64,000 nucleotides of DNA from Bacillus sp. AFS015802 (GCF_002561455.1 NZ_NTUP01000002.1:1-64000), one strand, 5' to 3'; positions 8,815 through 18,170 are shown, counted from the first letter of the stretch. Numbers and translations: made by a program. The notes: generated from the letters alone by a model not told the origin.

Positions 8815-9093
8815 ATGAATAAGAACCTTACTTTAGAGCTTTATACCCGTCCGACCTGCTCAGATTGTCAAGCTGCGAAAGAGTACCTGAATGAACAGAA
8901 CATCGAGTATGTTGATAAGAATGCAGGGGAAGGCGCAGACGTTGAAAAAGAGCTCATAGAGGTGACGGGCTCCAGGATCGTCCCTTCCTTTGTCTTTTAT
9001 AGGAAAGGCCTGTTCGGGAAGAAAAAGATAAAGAATTTGATTGGTTTTGAGAACAATAAAGAGGAAATCAAACAATTACTGGAATTAAAATGA
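8815..9093 (+). CDS. Glutaredoxin-like thioredoxin-fold protein
   Basis: 92 residues with thioredoxin fold and active-site CSDC after the LYTRPT strand, a cis-Pro context (RIVPSFV) and a C-terminal FENNKEEIKQLL helix, similar to small NrdH/glutaredoxin-like proteins. Start chosen at 8815 because AAGGAGA precedes it; the in-frame ATG at 8794 would lack a site. It lies 27 bp after copA and shares its terminator, so it is probably part of the copper operon, perhaps maintaining reduced thiols. That role is inferred. Confidence 0.8.
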   Translation: MNKNLTLELYTRPTCSDCQAAKEYLNEQNIEYVDKNAGEGADVEKELIEVTGSRIVPSFVFYRKGLFGKKKIKNLIGFENNKEEIKQLLELK

Positions 9094-9207
9094 CTACGAT
9101 ATTTAGACTGTAATGTTTTCTTGCCATAGTTCCATATCGGGAAACACTTATTGAAATCCGTTCACAAATTATGAATGATAGGCAAAAATTTTCCGAATTA
9201 TCAACCT

Positions 9208-9257
9208 ATAAACCGCTCTCAACGTTATTCTCAGATAACTATGAGAGTTATTTTTTT
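9208..9257 (+). terminator. Terminator of the cop operon
   Basis: ATAACCGCTCTCA pairs, with a small bulge, with TGAGAGTTAT across an 18-20 nt loop, followed by seven T. Confidence 0.6.
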
Positions 9258-9420
9258 GTCTTCTGAGCAATTCTTTCCAACATTGTTACCGTTCTGTGAA
9301 TAAAATGCGTCGAAATTTCGAAAATCTGTTTAAAAATGCAGTTATTAAGGGTACCTGTTTAGAGAATTTGGTAGTATAGGTCTACGAGAGTAAATTCTAC
9401 ATAAAGGAAGGTGATTTCTT
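9258..9420. other. qox upstream region
   Basis: The gap between the glutaredoxin gene and qoxA is 327 bp. Apart from the terminator at 9208-9257 and the qoxA ribosome-binding site (AAGGAAGGTGAT) I see no gene or clear promoter pair. Confidence 0.5.
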
Positions 9421-10434
9421 TTGTTTAATAAATTTAAACCGTATTTAATTGTCTTAATAAGTCTCATTTCGTTATTTTTCATCATTATATTCAGTACGGA
9501 TAGCGAATTAATCATTCTGGATCCCAAAGGACCGGTTGGAGCCGTCCAAAAAGATCTGATCATGCTATCGATCTACTATATGCTTGCCATTATGCTTGTC
9601 GTACTTGGATTCTTCACGGTCATCCTATTCAAGTATCGAAGCAGTAAAAAGAATAGCGACTACAAACCGGATATGCACGGAAGTACATTCCTTGAGGTCA
9701 TTTGGACATTGATTCCTGTCCTGATCGTCATCGCATTATCCATCCCGAATACAAAGGCCCTTTATCAATTAAGGGATGCACCTGAAGCGACGGCGCACAA
9801 GGATCCAATCGTGATCCATGCGACGGCGGTCGATTGGAAATGGATTTTCAGCTACCCTGAAGAAGGAATCGAAACGGTCAACTATGTGAATGTTCCTGAA
9901 GATCACCCGATTCTATTCAAAGTAACAGCGGCGGATTCCATGGCTTCCTTCTGGGTACCGCAAATCGGCGGTCAGATCTATGGAATGCCTGGAATGGTCA
10001 ATGATTTATATCTACAGGCGGATGAGCCTGGAACGTATGATGGAAGAAACTCAAACTTCACTGGTGAAGGAATGACACATCAAACGTTTGATTTTGTTGC
10101 GATGAAACAAGATAAATATGAAGATTGGGTAGAAGATGCTCAATCCAACGAACCGAAATTGACGGAAGATACGTATGAAAAGTTGATGCTTCCTGAAACG
10201 GTTGATAAGATGACTTTTTCATCTACTCACTTAGCATTTGTCGATCATGCCAAGAACTCTGAATATGCCATGGCAATCCGTCAGAAATATGGCCTTGATA
10301 CCACGGTGGGTGGCGCAGATAAAGATGCAGAATCCGTTCATGGCAATATGGATATGGAAGGTCATGAAGGCATGGACCATGACGACATGAAGAAGAAAGA
10401 AGATCATGAAGACAATGGTAGTCATGAGCACTAA
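9421..10434 (+). CDS. qoxA: Quinol oxidase subunit II (QoxA)
   Basis: 337 residues. Subunit II of the aa3 menaquinol oxidase: two N-terminal helices (about 10-30 and 48-72) and an external cupredoxin-like domain. The CuA cysteines are absent, as expected for a quinol rather than cytochrome c oxidase, and VDWKWIFSYPE and the ADSMASFWVPQ region match QoxA. TTG start with AAGGAAGGTGAT upstream. Two oddities: the lipobox Cys found in B. subtilis QoxA after the signal helix is replaced here (IIFSTDSE), and the C-terminus ends in a roughly 30-residue Met/His/Asp-rich tail (MDMEGHEGMDHDDM and on), which looks metal-binding. First gene of qoxABCD. Confidence 0.93.
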   Translation: MFNKFKPYLIVLISLISLFFIIIFSTDSELIILDPKGPVGAVQKDLIMLSIYYMLAIMLVVLGFFTVILFKYRSSKKNSDYKPDMHGSTFLEVIWTLIPVLIVIALSIPNTKALYQLRDAPEATAHKDPIVIHATAVDWKWIFSYPEEGIETVNYVNVPEDHPILFKVTAADSMASFWVPQIGGQIYGMPGMVNDLYLQADEPGTYDGRNSNFTGEGMTHQTFDFVAMKQDKYEDWVEDAQSNEPKLTEDTYEKLMLPETVDKMTFSSTHLAFVDHAKNSEYAMAIRQKYGLDTTVGGADKDAESVHGNMDMEGHEGMDHDDMKKKEDHEDNGSHEH

Positions 10435-10450
10435 GAAAGGAGGACTTTAA

Positions 10451-12412
10451 ATGTTTGAATTCATAAAGGATAATCTTATCCTCAACGATCCGTTGATTCT
10501 GGGAGCCAACATTTCGATCGTTTTCACCGTAATCGGAATCGTTGCAGTCCTCACTTACTTCAAAAAGTGGAAATGGCTGTGGAACGACTGGATCACAAGC
10601 GTTGATCATAAAAAAATCGGGATTATGTATATCCTGGCTGCACTTGTCATGCTCTTCCGCGGAGGAGTCGACGCGCTCTTGATGAGGGCACAATTGACGG
10701 TGCCGAATAATTCATTTTTAACATCCGAGCACTACAATGAAATCTTTACGACTCACGGTACCATCATGATTCTGTTCATGGCGATGCCGTTCTTACTTGG
10801 ATTGATGAACGTGGTCGTTCCTTTGCAGATCGGTGCAAGGGACGTTGCATTCCCTTACCTGAATAACCTGAGTTTCTGGTCATTCATGTTCGGTGCGATC
10901 CTTTTCAATATTTCATTCGTATTCGGTGGTTCACCGAATGCAGGTTGGACCAACTACGCACCGCTTGCGATTGAAGGAAGTCCTGGACCGGGTATCAACT
11001 ATTACCTCCTGGGGTTACAGATATCGGGTATCGGTACGTTACTCACAGGGATCAACTTTGTTGTCACCATCATTAAGATGCGTGCACCGGGCATGACGCT
11101 TCTTCGCATGCCGATGTTCACATGGACAACGTTGATCACGGCTTTCATCATCGTGTTTGCATTCCCGATTTTGACTGTCACATTAGCATTGATGACATTT
11201 GACCGTTTATTCGGTTCCCACTTCTTCACACTTACGGATGGTGGTAACCCGATGCTCTGGTCAAACCTATTCTGGCTGTGGGGACATCCGGAAGTATATA
11301 TCGTTATATTACCGGCCTTCGGTATTTTCTCAGAAATCATTGCTACATTTGCCAGAAAAACACTATTTGGCTATAAATCTATGATTATCTCACTTGTTGC
11401 GATTTCTGGACTAAGTTTCGTAGTATGGGTCCATCACTTCTTTACAATGGGTGGAAGCGCAGCAGTGAACAGTGTATTCTCGATTTCAACGATGGCGATT
11501 GCCATACCGACGGGAATAAAGATATTCAACTGGTTAGGTACATTATTTAAAGGTAAGATCGAATTTACCGTTCCGATGTTATGGTCTGTTGCGTTCATTC
11601 CCACATTCCTGATCGGTGGGGTGACAGGAGTTATGCTTGGAATGGCTGCGGCCGACTTCCAATATCACAATAACTACTTCCTGGTTGCTCACTTCCACTA
11701 CACATTGATCGCCGGTGTTGTATTTGCCTGCTTCGCAGGACTTGCTTACTGGTATCCGAAGATGTTTGGTCATAAGATGAATGAGCGTATCGGACGATGG
11801 GCATTCTGGTTCTTCTCCATCGGATTCAATCTTTGCTTCCTGCCGCAGTTCGTATTAGGATTTGCGGGTATGCCAAGACGTGTGTACACGTATGGACCTG
11901 AAGACGGCTGGACGTCACTGAACGTGATTTCCTCTGTCGGAGCTTTCGGAATGGGTGTCGGATTCCTGGTACTCGTTTACGGTATTTATTACAGCTACCG
12001 TTTTGCCGAAAGAGAAACAACAGGAGACGCCTGGGATGGACGTACCCTTGAATGGGCGACAAGTTCAGCCATCCCGCCTCATTACAACTTTGCACATGTT
12101 CCTGAAGTAAAGAGTCATGATGCATTTTATGATATGAAGCAAGAAGGAAGAAAGATGGTTCCTGACAACTTCGAATACCAACCGATTCACATGCCAAGTA
12201 ATGCAGGGACACCGTTTATCATGTCCGCACTGTTCTTCGTTGCAGGATTCGGTTTAGTATTTGAACTGTTCTGGATGGCCATTGCCGCACTTGTAGGGAT
12301 CTTCGGATGCATGGCATTCCGTTCTATGATGTCCCACAAACAGGATGAAGGTTATTATGTAAGTGTGGAAGAAATCGAAAAGACTGAAAATCCGTATAAG
12401 AGGGAGGCGTGA
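10451..12412 (+). CDS. qoxB: Quinol oxidase subunit I (QoxB)
   Basis: 653 residues, heme-copper oxidase catalytic subunit with about 14-15 membrane helices. It holds heme a and the heme a3-CuB centre. Visible: [10 protein letters not shown] (heme a His), WGHPEVYI (CuB His and the cross-linked Tyr region), VHHFF (CuB His pair) and AHFHYTL (heme ligands). It reduces O2 to water and pumps protons across the membrane. Starts 16 bp after qoxA with AAAGGAGG. Length is normal for QoxB. Confidence 0.97.
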   Translation: MFEFIKDNLILNDPLILGANISIVFTVIGIVAVLTYFKKWKWLWNDWITSVDHKKIGIMYILAALVMLFRGGVDALLMRAQLTVPNNSFLTSEHYNEIFTTHGTIMILFMAMPFLLGLMNVVVPLQIGARDVAFPYLNNLSFWSFMFGAILFNISFVFGGSPNAGWTNYAPLAIEGSPGPGINYYLLGLQISGIGTLLTGINFVVTIIKMRAPGMTLLRMPMFTWTTLITAFIIVFAFPILTVTLALMTFDRLFGSHFFTLTDGGNPMLWSNLFWLWGHPEVYIVILPAFGIFSEIIATFARKTLFGYKSMIISLVAISGLSFVVWVHHFFTMGGSAAVNSVFSISTMAIAIPTGIKIFNWLGTLFKGKIEFTVPMLWSVAFIPTFLIGGVTGVMLGMAAADFQYHNNYFLVAHFHYTLIAGVVFACFAGLAYWYPKMFGHKMNERIGRWAFWFFSIGFNLCFLPQFVLGFAGMPRRVYTYGPEDGWTSLNVISSVGAFGMGVGFLVLVYGIYYSYRFAERETTGDAWDGRTLEWATSSAIPPHYNFAHVPEVKSHDAFYDMKQEGRKMVPDNFEYQPIHMPSNAGTPFIMSALFFVAGFGLVFELFWMAIAALVGIFGCMAFRSMMSHKQDEGYYVSVEEIEKTENPYKREA

Positions 12413-12414
12413 GC

Positions 12415-13026
12415 ATGGCACATAGTACGAATATAGATCCAAACACGCCACTTGAATATCAATCCGATATCGGTAAACTGAACATCTTCGGATTCTGGGT
12501 TTTCCTTGGTGCGGAAATCGCCTTATTTGCCACTATTTTCGCAACGTTCTTCGCTCTGAAGGCAGGCACCATGGGTGGCCCGCTTCCAAGTGAAGTGTTT
12601 GATATGAAGAATACGATCATCATGACGCTTCTGCTGTTAATCAGTAGTTTCACGTCTGGTTTATCAATAAATGAATTAAGAAAACGAAACGTCAAATCCA
12701 TGATGGTTTGGCTGGTCATCACATTATTATTTGGACTCGGATTCCTCTACATGGAAATCACGGAATTCATCCACTTGGTCCATGAAGGGGCGGCCATGGG
12801 TACGAACGCATTCTGGTCATCCTTCTATTTACTGACCGGGACTCATGGTCTCCACGTGTCCGTCGGGATCCTATGGATTCTTCTCGTCATGTTCCAAGTG
12901 AAGCAACGCGGATTGAATCCTGATACCGCTAAAAAACTATTTGTATCAAGCTTGTACTGGCACTTCCTGGACTTTGTCTGGATCTTCGTGTTCACAAGCG
13001 TGTACTTATTAGGGATGGTGGGATAA
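12415..13026 (+). CDS. qoxC: Quinol oxidase subunit III (QoxC)
   Basis: 203-residue membrane protein with five hydrophobic helices, of the COX3 family (FWVFLGAEIALFATIF near the start, the HGLHVSVG motif and a final HFLDFVWIFVF helix). Start at ATG 12415 with AGGGAGG upstream; the in-frame GTG at 12409 overlaps the qoxB stop and is less likely. Its stop overlaps the qoxD start as TAATG. Confidence 0.95.
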   Translation: MAHSTNIDPNTPLEYQSDIGKLNIFGFWVFLGAEIALFATIFATFFALKAGTMGGPLPSEVFDMKNTIIMTLLLLISSFTSGLSINELRKRNVKSMMVWLVITLLFGLGFLYMEITEFIHLVHEGAAMGTNAFWSSFYLLTGTHGLHVSVGILWILLVMFQVKQRGLNPDTAKKLFVSSLYWHFLDFVWIFVFTSVYLLGMVG

Positions 13027-13322
13027 TGTCACATAATACGAATCATAGTGGATTGCCTTGGACTCAGATCATTGGTTTTATCCTATCGATTGCATTAACG
13101 TTCCTAGCCGTATGGTTTGGACTTTATACGAATCTGGCATATGAACTGATCGTAGCGATCGTATTCGTTCTGGCTTTCATCCAGGCCGCTATCCAGCTCT
13201 TCATGTTCATGCACGTAAACGAAGGTGAAGGCAGATGGCAGGTAGGGAAGATGATGTCAGCCGCATTCATTGCGATTGTCATCGTGGCCGGATCTGTCTG
13301 GGTATTGAGCAGTATGCATTAA
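13026..13322 (+). CDS. qoxD: Quinol oxidase subunit IV (QoxD)
   Basis: 98-residue three-helix membrane protein of the COX4 prokaryotic family, with the characteristic LFMFMHVNEG segment. It assists assembly of the oxidase. Translationally coupled to qoxC (shared base, TAATG). Last gene of the operon, followed at once by a strong terminator. Confidence 0.94.
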   Translation: MSHNTNHSGLPWTQIIGFILSIALTFLAVWFGLYTNLAYELIVAIVFVLAFIQAAIQLFMFMHVNEGEGRWQVGKMMSAAFIAIVIVAGSVWVLSSMH

Positions 13323-13329
13323 TAGAGAA

Positions 13330-13364
13330 AAGAAGCTGATGGAAGTTCCATCAGCTTCTTTTTT
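13330..13364. terminator. Bidirectional terminator after qoxD
   Basis: AAGAAGCTGATGGAA pairs with TTCCATCAGCTTCTT, followed by TTTT; it also faces the end of the minus-strand VOC gene. Confidence 0.92.
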
Positions 13365-13395
13365 AGTTTTGCCATATTCACTATTTTTTGATCCG

Positions 13396-13818
13396 TTATG
13401 CTTCATCACTTTCATAATTAAATTGCCATTGAATGCCGAATTTATCGGTGACTTGTCCATAGAGTTTACTCCAGAACGTTTCCTGAAGCTCCATATCTAC
13501 TTTTCCGCCTTCTTTTAACTTATGGAAGCGGGAGGACAGCTTTTCTGTATCCTTGCTGACAAGGGCAAGCGTGATATTGTTTCCTTCAACAAAAGGCATA
13601 TTCGGGAACACGTCGGAAAACATGACATTGCTTCCATCGATTGTAAGTCTTGTATGTAGGACCAGGTTTTTTGCTTCTTCAGGGAGAGGATAGTCAGGAT
13701 GGGGAGGTGCCTCAGCGAACGTCATGATCTGCGGTGGCTCCGTTTCGAATACTTCTGCATAATACTCTGCCGCTTCCCGGCAATTGCCATTGAAATTCAG
13801 ATAAACATTGACCGACAT
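13396..13818 (-). CDS. VOC-family protein (PhnB/YjdN-like)
   Basis: 140 residues of the glyoxalase/bleomycin-resistance/dioxygenase superfamily, PhnB-type subgroup (VYLNFNGNCREAAEYYAEVF at the start, then a short TRLTIDGSNVMFSD strand region and the final GIQWQFNYE). Enzymatic function of this subgroup is generally unknown. Start taken at 13818 because TAGGAG lies 8 nt upstream; an earlier in-frame GTG/ATG pair overlaps that site. It stands alone between qoxD and a small heme-protein gene. Confidence 0.8.
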   Translation of the reverse strand: MSVNVYLNFNGNCREAAEYYAEVFETEPPQIMTFAEAPPHPDYPLPEEAKNLVLHTRLTIDGSNVMFSDVFPNMPFVEGNNITLALVSKDTEKLSSRFHKLKEGGKVDMELQETFWSKLYGQVTDKFGIQWQFNYESDEA

Positions 13819-13904
13819 GTACATCACTCCTAATGTTTGAGATGGGGATTCATTTGTATTGTATCATTTTTTGTGAATGAAAATCAGAAAAATCAAAAAA
13901 ATGC

Positions 13905-13947
13905 CGCGAAAAACCCCCATCCTGCCAAAACGGCGAAATGGGGGTTT
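13905..13947 (-). terminator. Terminator of the small heme-membrane protein gene
   Basis: AAACCCCCAT (13911-13920) pairs with ATGGGGGTTT (13938-13947). On the minus strand it is followed by T-rich sequence. Confidence 0.75.
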
Positions 13948-13959
13948 CTTTCATACCAA

Positions 13960-14328
13960 TTATTCTGCTTTTAACTCCTTCAAGATGTTGACACCAAACA
14001 AGAGGATACCGATTGTGGTCAAGAAACCGCCAGTGGCAATGACCGGGATGACGGCTTCATTGCCAAGCACCAGCAGAAATAATCCGACCATCATGAGTGG
14101 CAGTCCGATATTATGGAGCCAGAAATGAGCTTTTGCCAGTTTAGTGGAAGATACAGCCGGGAATAAGTGATAAATGAGACCTGCAAGCGTCAGTGCCGTC
14201 CAGCCTAATAAGTTGATATGAACATGGACAGGGGTCAGACTGTAGTCATGGACCATGGACATATACAACCCGATACATACACCGATCATAAAGTAGACCA
14301 CCGAAATTTTAATCAATTTGATACCCAT
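13960..14328 (-). CDS. Small cbb3/NorB-like heme membrane protein
   Basis: 122 residues with four hydrophobic helices. HVHINLLGW (about 35) resembles the low-spin heme-binding helix of cytochrome cbb3 oxidase or nitric oxide reductase subunit I, and a further His lies in AHFWLHN. It has the length of a four-helix fragment of that fold, and homologous stand-alone proteins exist in bacilli. AGGAGAGATC precedes the ATG. Adjacent to qoxABCD but on the other strand. Role unknown; a heme sensor or redox protein is conceivable. Confidence 0.7.
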   Translation of the reverse strand: MGIKLIKISVVYFMIGVCIGLYMSMVHDYSLTPVHVHINLLGWTALTLAGLIYHLFPAVSSTKLAKAHFWLHNIGLPLMMVGLFLLVLGNEAVIPVIATGGFLTTIGILLFGVNILKELKAE

Positions 14329-14527
14329 ATGATCTCTCCTTTCTTCTGGTAATATATGAGAGTTTAGTCCTGTATAGAACGTAGCATTCTGCAGTCATAC
14401 AGATAAATATTCGGGAAAAAGACCCATTCCGCTTTATGGGTGTTATACTGAAAGAAAACGATTGCAGCTGTTGAAGAAGGTTGTTTGAATAAATCTTTGA
14501 TTCATAGGTTAACTAAGGAGTGATGAA

Positions 14528-15160
14528 ATGAATACGAAAACCTCATTAACCGGGACGATTTTTTTAAGTAAACTGATCACTCAATATGCCCATATCCATC
14601 AGAAAACGGTAGGGAAGACTGCAGATGAGTACGTACGTCAAATCGGTCTCAGGACAGGGGAATGGATTGAAGGTTTGTATGGGGACAAGGATGAAGAATG
14701 GACGGTTGATCGCTATGCCGAAGTCATTGTCGACCTGAAGAATTCCATTGGCGGTCACTTCTATCTATCCGAAGTCCATCCTGATCATGTGGTGGTGAAG
14801 GCTACTGGTTGTCCCTTTGGTGAAGCCGTTAAAGACGCTCCCCATCTATGCAATATGACTTCAAGTGTGTTCGGGGGGATCGCCTCGCGTAAATTCGGTT
14901 ACTCGAAAGTGATTTTGCGTAAGCGGATCGCAGTGGGGGATTCGGGCTGTGAGGTAGCTGTCTATTTCCGTGAAACGGAGTCAGAAGCCGGTGATGTGTA
15001 TCAAGATCTGAACTATACCCCGGAACTCGGGAACCCATTCCAATGGGAAGAAGAAACGATCCTTTTACTGAATGAGCAGCTGAGACAGAGTGATGAGCTG
15101 GTCATGAAACTGGTAGGCGAGCTGGAAGAGTTAAGGGAGCAGGTAAAGCAGAAATCATAG
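14528..15160 (+). CDS. Methanogen output domain 1 (MetOD1)-type protein
   Basis: 210 residues. The central part (about 60-160), with GCPFGEAVKDAPHLCNMTS and a further Cys in DSGCEVAVYF, matches the MetOD1 output domain, a ligand- or metal-binding module related to V4R/heme-NO folds. The last 40 residues form a predicted coiled coil (LLNEQLRQSDELVMKLVGEL). A cytosolic signalling or oligomerising protein is likely; the ligand is not evident. TAAGGAG precedes the ATG. Monocistronic. Confidence 0.65.
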   Translation: MNTKTSLTGTIFLSKLITQYAHIHQKTVGKTADEYVRQIGLRTGEWIEGLYGDKDEEWTVDRYAEVIVDLKNSIGGHFYLSEVHPDHVVVKATGCPFGEAVKDAPHLCNMTSSVFGGIASRKFGYSKVILRKRIAVGDSGCEVAVYFRETESEAGDVYQDLNYTPELGNPFQWEEETILLLNEQLRQSDELVMKLVGELEELREQVKQKS

Positions 15161-15191
15161 ATTGATGGGTAAAGGGGATAAAATGAATGTA

Positions 15192-15224
15192 AGCGCCTGG
15201 AGAAATTCCATGAGGCGTTTTTTT
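15192..15224 (+). terminator. Terminator after the MetOD1 gene
   Basis: CGCCTGGA pairs around a short loop with TCC and AGGCG, followed by seven T. Confidence 0.7.
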
Positions 15225-15437
15225 GTCTGTATTTTAACAGGTATCCGGATGGTTGGCTTAAACGTAATGAAGGGTAAAAAAGAAACTTCCGACAGGTCCC
15301 CCCCTTTATGTCATGAATATGAAAGGATATATATGGGTATGTAGGAATATTTTTATTTTACACCCTTAAATAGACCCCTGTCGTTCGAACGATATAGAGC
15401 TGGTTATTTATCATTAGGACATTGGGGGATGTAAGAA

Positions 15438-16229
15438 TTGACTACGATTTCAACAAAGAGAAAGCAAAGAATTGCTGAAGCACGAAAGAAAAAGGTAAAA
15501 GCAAGAAATAAAAGAATCGCTGCTGCTACGGCTGCCGGGACGATAACGGCCCTTCTGCTGGCCGGTGGTAAGGCAGGCGCATGCAGCACAGAGTATACAG
15601 TGACGAAGAATGATACTTTATACAGCCTGGCTAAAAAATATGACGTGACAGTGGAACAGCTAATGGAAGCGAATGTTTTATCATCAGATGAAATTCACAT
15701 TGGCCAGACACTGCTTGTACCTGATAGAAAACTACATAAAGAAATGAACCACTATACGATCCAGAAGGGAGATACACTGTACTCCCTTGCTAAGAAATAT
15801 GAAACAACCGTTGGAGAAATCATGGATGCCAATGATATGACTTCATATGAGATCAAAACGGGTGAATCTCTCGCTATGCCGGCAAAATCAGCTTCAAACC
15901 AAATAGGTGAGTTTTATACCGTGGTTCCTGGAGATACTCTTTGGGGGATTGCTCATCGCTATGGTGTGGAGGCTGAAGAATTATCCAGGGAAAACGGGCT
16001 CAAGATGGACATGGTTCTGATAGGGCAGAATCTCTTTATTCCTGGGAAGGCCGAGGTTACAGAAGCAGAGATCATAGGTGCTGCCGACAGCTTTTCTGTA
16101 GAATTCAAAGATCGTGATGGAGAATTTGTCTTAAAAGTACCCTATGGCACGTCTGGGGATTATCAAAATAGATCCGGACAATCGGTCACGCTCATCTATA
16201 AAAATGGAGCGGTTATATCCACATACTGA
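15438..16229 (+). CDS. Secreted protein with three LysM domains
   Basis: 263 residues, TTG start preceded by GGGGGATG. A long basic N-region (residues 1-26, rich in Lys/Arg) leads into a hydrophobic segment (AATAAGTITALLLAGG) and likely cleavage near GACS, so it is exported. Three LysM repeats follow at about 52-96, 105-150 and 158-204, each with the NDTLYSLAKKY or GDTLWGIAHRY core that binds N-acetylglucosamine chains. The last 55 residues form a small beta-rich domain of unknown type. A wall- or spore-associated protein; no catalytic domain is seen. Confidence 0.85.
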   Translation: MTTISTKRKQRIAEARKKKVKARNKRIAAATAAGTITALLLAGGKAGACSTEYTVTKNDTLYSLAKKYDVTVEQLMEANVLSSDEIHIGQTLLVPDRKLHKEMNHYTIQKGDTLYSLAKKYETTVGEIMDANDMTSYEIKTGESLAMPAKSASNQIGEFYTVVPGDTLWGIAHRYGVEAEELSRENGLKMDMVLIGQNLFIPGKAEVTEAEIIGAADSFSVEFKDRDGEFVLKVPYGTSGDYQNRSGQSVTLIYKNGAVISTY

Positions 16230-16240
16230 CATAAAAACAC

Positions 16241-16273
16241 AGAGCGCTTTCCATTATTTGAAAGCGCTCTTTT
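16241..16273 (+). terminator. Terminator after the LysM gene
   Basis: AGAGCGCTTTC pairs with GAAAGCGCTCT, followed by TTTC. Confidence 0.88.
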
Positions 16274-16317
16274 CATCATGTTTGAAATTAATGGTTTTGT
16301 CCCTAAAACGTTGCCTA

Positions 16318-16355
16318 CTCTCTCACTAATTGATAGAATCATCAATTAGAGAGAG
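16318..16355 (+). promoter_or_regulatory. Long inverted repeat in the aspA leader
   Basis: CTCTCT-CA-CTAATTGAT faces ATCAATTAG-AGAGAG across AGAATC: 15 paired bases with one 2-nt bulge. No T-run follows, so it is not a simple terminator. It ends about 14 nt before the aspA ribosome-binding site and could be an operator or a leader RNA structure. Confidence 0.55.
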
Positions 16356-16381
16356 CCAATCCAAACATGGGGAGTAGAAAA

Positions 16382-17812
16382 ATGATAAACGTCACTAATG
16401 GATTTAGAATAGAAAAAGATTTTCTCGGGGAAAAAGAAGTACCCGAAAATGTATACTACGGAATCCAAACCTTAAGGGCAGTGGAAAACTTTCCGATTAC
16501 TGGATATAAAATTCATAAAGAGATGATCGATGCCCTGGCAGTCGTAAAAAAAGCGGCAGCGCTTGCGAACATGGAAACGACACGCCTTTATGACGGAATC
16601 GGTCAAGCCATCGTTCAGGCTGCCGATGAAATCCTGGAAGGGAAATTTCATGAATTCTTCATCGTAGACCCTATTCAGGGAGGGGCAGGAACTTCTATCA
16701 ATATGAATGCCAATGAAGTCATTGCCAACCGGGCTTTGGAACTCATGTCCCATCGTAAAGGGGAATATGGGAAGGTGAGCCCGAACAGTCATGTGAATAT
16801 GTCACAGTCAACAAATGACGTATTCCCGACGGTCATCCATATTTCCACCCTGAAATTATTGGAAAAGCTTCTGGACACAATGGAACATATGCTGAATGCC
16901 TTTAAACAAAAAGCCCAGGAGTTCGATCACGTTATTAAAATGGGGCGTACCCATCTCCAGGATGCGGTTCCGATTCGTCTTGGACAAGAGTTTGAAGCAT
17001 ATAGCAGAGTAGTGGAGCGTGATATCAAACGTATCGGACGCACCCGGGATCATCTCTATGAAGTGAATATGGGTGCTACCGCAGTAGGCACCGGATTAAA
17101 CGCTGATCCTGTTTATATCAAAAGTGTTGTCAAGCACCTGGCTGAAATCAGCGGGTTGCCTTTGACCGGGGCTGAACATCTGGTAGATGCTACACAAAAT
17201 ACCGACGCCTACACAGAAGTTTCAGCTGCATTGAAAGTTTGTATGACGAACATGTCCAAAATCGCCAACGATCTGCGTTTGATGGCTTCCGGTCCCCGCG
17301 CCGGGCTGGGTGAAATTTCACTGCCATCGAGACAGCCGGGTTCTTCCATCATGCCGGGTAAAGTGAATCCGGTCATGCCGGAACTGATCAACCAGGTAGC
17401 CTTCCAGGTCATGGGGAACGATCAGACCATCTCATTGGCATCGGAAGCCGGCCAGCTTGAATTGAACGTGATGGAGCCGGTACTCGTATTCAACCTCCTT
17501 CAATCCATCAGTATCATGAACAATGCGTTCAGAAGCTTTACGGACAACTGTCTTGTGGGTATAGAAGCGAATGAGACACGTATGAAGGAATATGTGGAAA
17601 ACAGCGTTGGTATCATTACCGCGGTCAATCCGCACCTGGGATATGAAGTCGTATCCCGCATCGCAAGGGAAGCCATTTTAAAAGGGAAATCGGTAAGGGA
17701 GCTCTGCCTTGAATATGATGTGCTGACCGAGGAAGAGCTTGATTTAATCCTGAACCCTTATGAAATGACGAATCCAGGAATTGCAGGCCGGGTGCTTTTT
17801 GACCGGGAATAG
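16382..17812 (+). CDS. aspA: Aspartate ammonia-lyase
   Basis: 476 residues of the fumarase/aspartase superfamily. It converts L-aspartate to fumarate and ammonia. The signature loop GSSIMPGKVNPVMPE (about 320) supplies the catalytic Ser; the N-terminal TLRAVENFPITGYKIH region and GGAGTSINMNANEVIANRAL are aspartase-like rather than fumarase-like. Start at 16382 with GGGGAG upstream; an in-frame ATG at 16367 sits before that site. It stands alone, not paired with asparaginase as in B. subtilis ansAB. A long inverted repeat precedes it. Confidence 0.95.
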   Translation: MINVTNGFRIEKDFLGEKEVPENVYYGIQTLRAVENFPITGYKIHKEMIDALAVVKKAAALANMETTRLYDGIGQAIVQAADEILEGKFHEFFIVDPIQGGAGTSINMNANEVIANRALELMSHRKGEYGKVSPNSHVNMSQSTNDVFPTVIHISTLKLLEKLLDTMEHMLNAFKQKAQEFDHVIKMGRTHLQDAVPIRLGQEFEAYSRVVERDIKRIGRTRDHLYEVNMGATAVGTGLNADPVYIKSVVKHLAEISGLPLTGAEHLVDATQNTDAYTEVSAALKVCMTNMSKIANDLRLMASGPRAGLGEISLPSRQPGSSIMPGKVNPVMPELINQVAFQVMGNDQTISLASEAGQLELNVMEPVLVFNLLQSISIMNNAFRSFTDNCLVGIEANETRMKEYVENSVGIITAVNPHLGYEVVSRIAREAILKGKSVRELCLEYDVLTEEELDLILNPYEMTNPGIAGRVLFDRE

Positions 17813-17819
17813 GGATCAG

Positions 17820-17856
17820 AAAACGTTCCGTGAATGATAGCGGAACGTTTTTTTTC
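17820..17856 (+). terminator. Terminator of aspA
   Basis: AAACGTTCCG pairs with CGGAACGTTT, followed by a T-run. Confidence 0.92.
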
Positions 17857-18170
17857 GTTGAAATGTCAGCCTGTCGATCAATTGGGATAATTAAATAGGT
17901 TGAAAGAACCGGGTATTTACTCATATTTTTTCGATCTATTTAAATGCTTGCGTTAGAAAAGGCTGTATGGAGACCCTTTCTCTATCAAAGGGAAAAAAGA
18001 TGGAAAGGGATTAGGTATAAAGGTTCATATTTCAAGTATCTTCTACCGATGGAAAACCCCCATTTCACCCTGATTATTTCTTAGTATAATGGAAGTAGAA
18101 TCGCTATAAAGAAAGATAAGGCGTTAGGACTGGAAGAGACTTTCTACTAAGGCATCCTGGAGGTTGAATA
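17857..18170. other. Non-coding region before the HTH-TPR regulator
   Basis: No convincing ORF on either strand, including no short secreted-peptide gene. A -10 hexamer TATAAT lies at 18085-18090 without a good -35 partner. The ribosome-binding site CTGGAGG precedes the regulator start. Confidence 0.5.

Noticed and set aside
15162-15344. Possible 60-residue plus-strand gene after the MetOD1 gene
   Set aside because: It spans the terminator at 15192-15224 and has no protein-like composition; its weak GGGTAAAGGGG context is better read as part of the 3' region.
15382-15391. Palindrome CGTTCGAACG upstream of the LysM gene as a LexA box
   Set aside because: The Bacillus LexA site needs CGAAC and GTTCG separated by four bases in the opposite arrangement; this is only a short chance palindrome.
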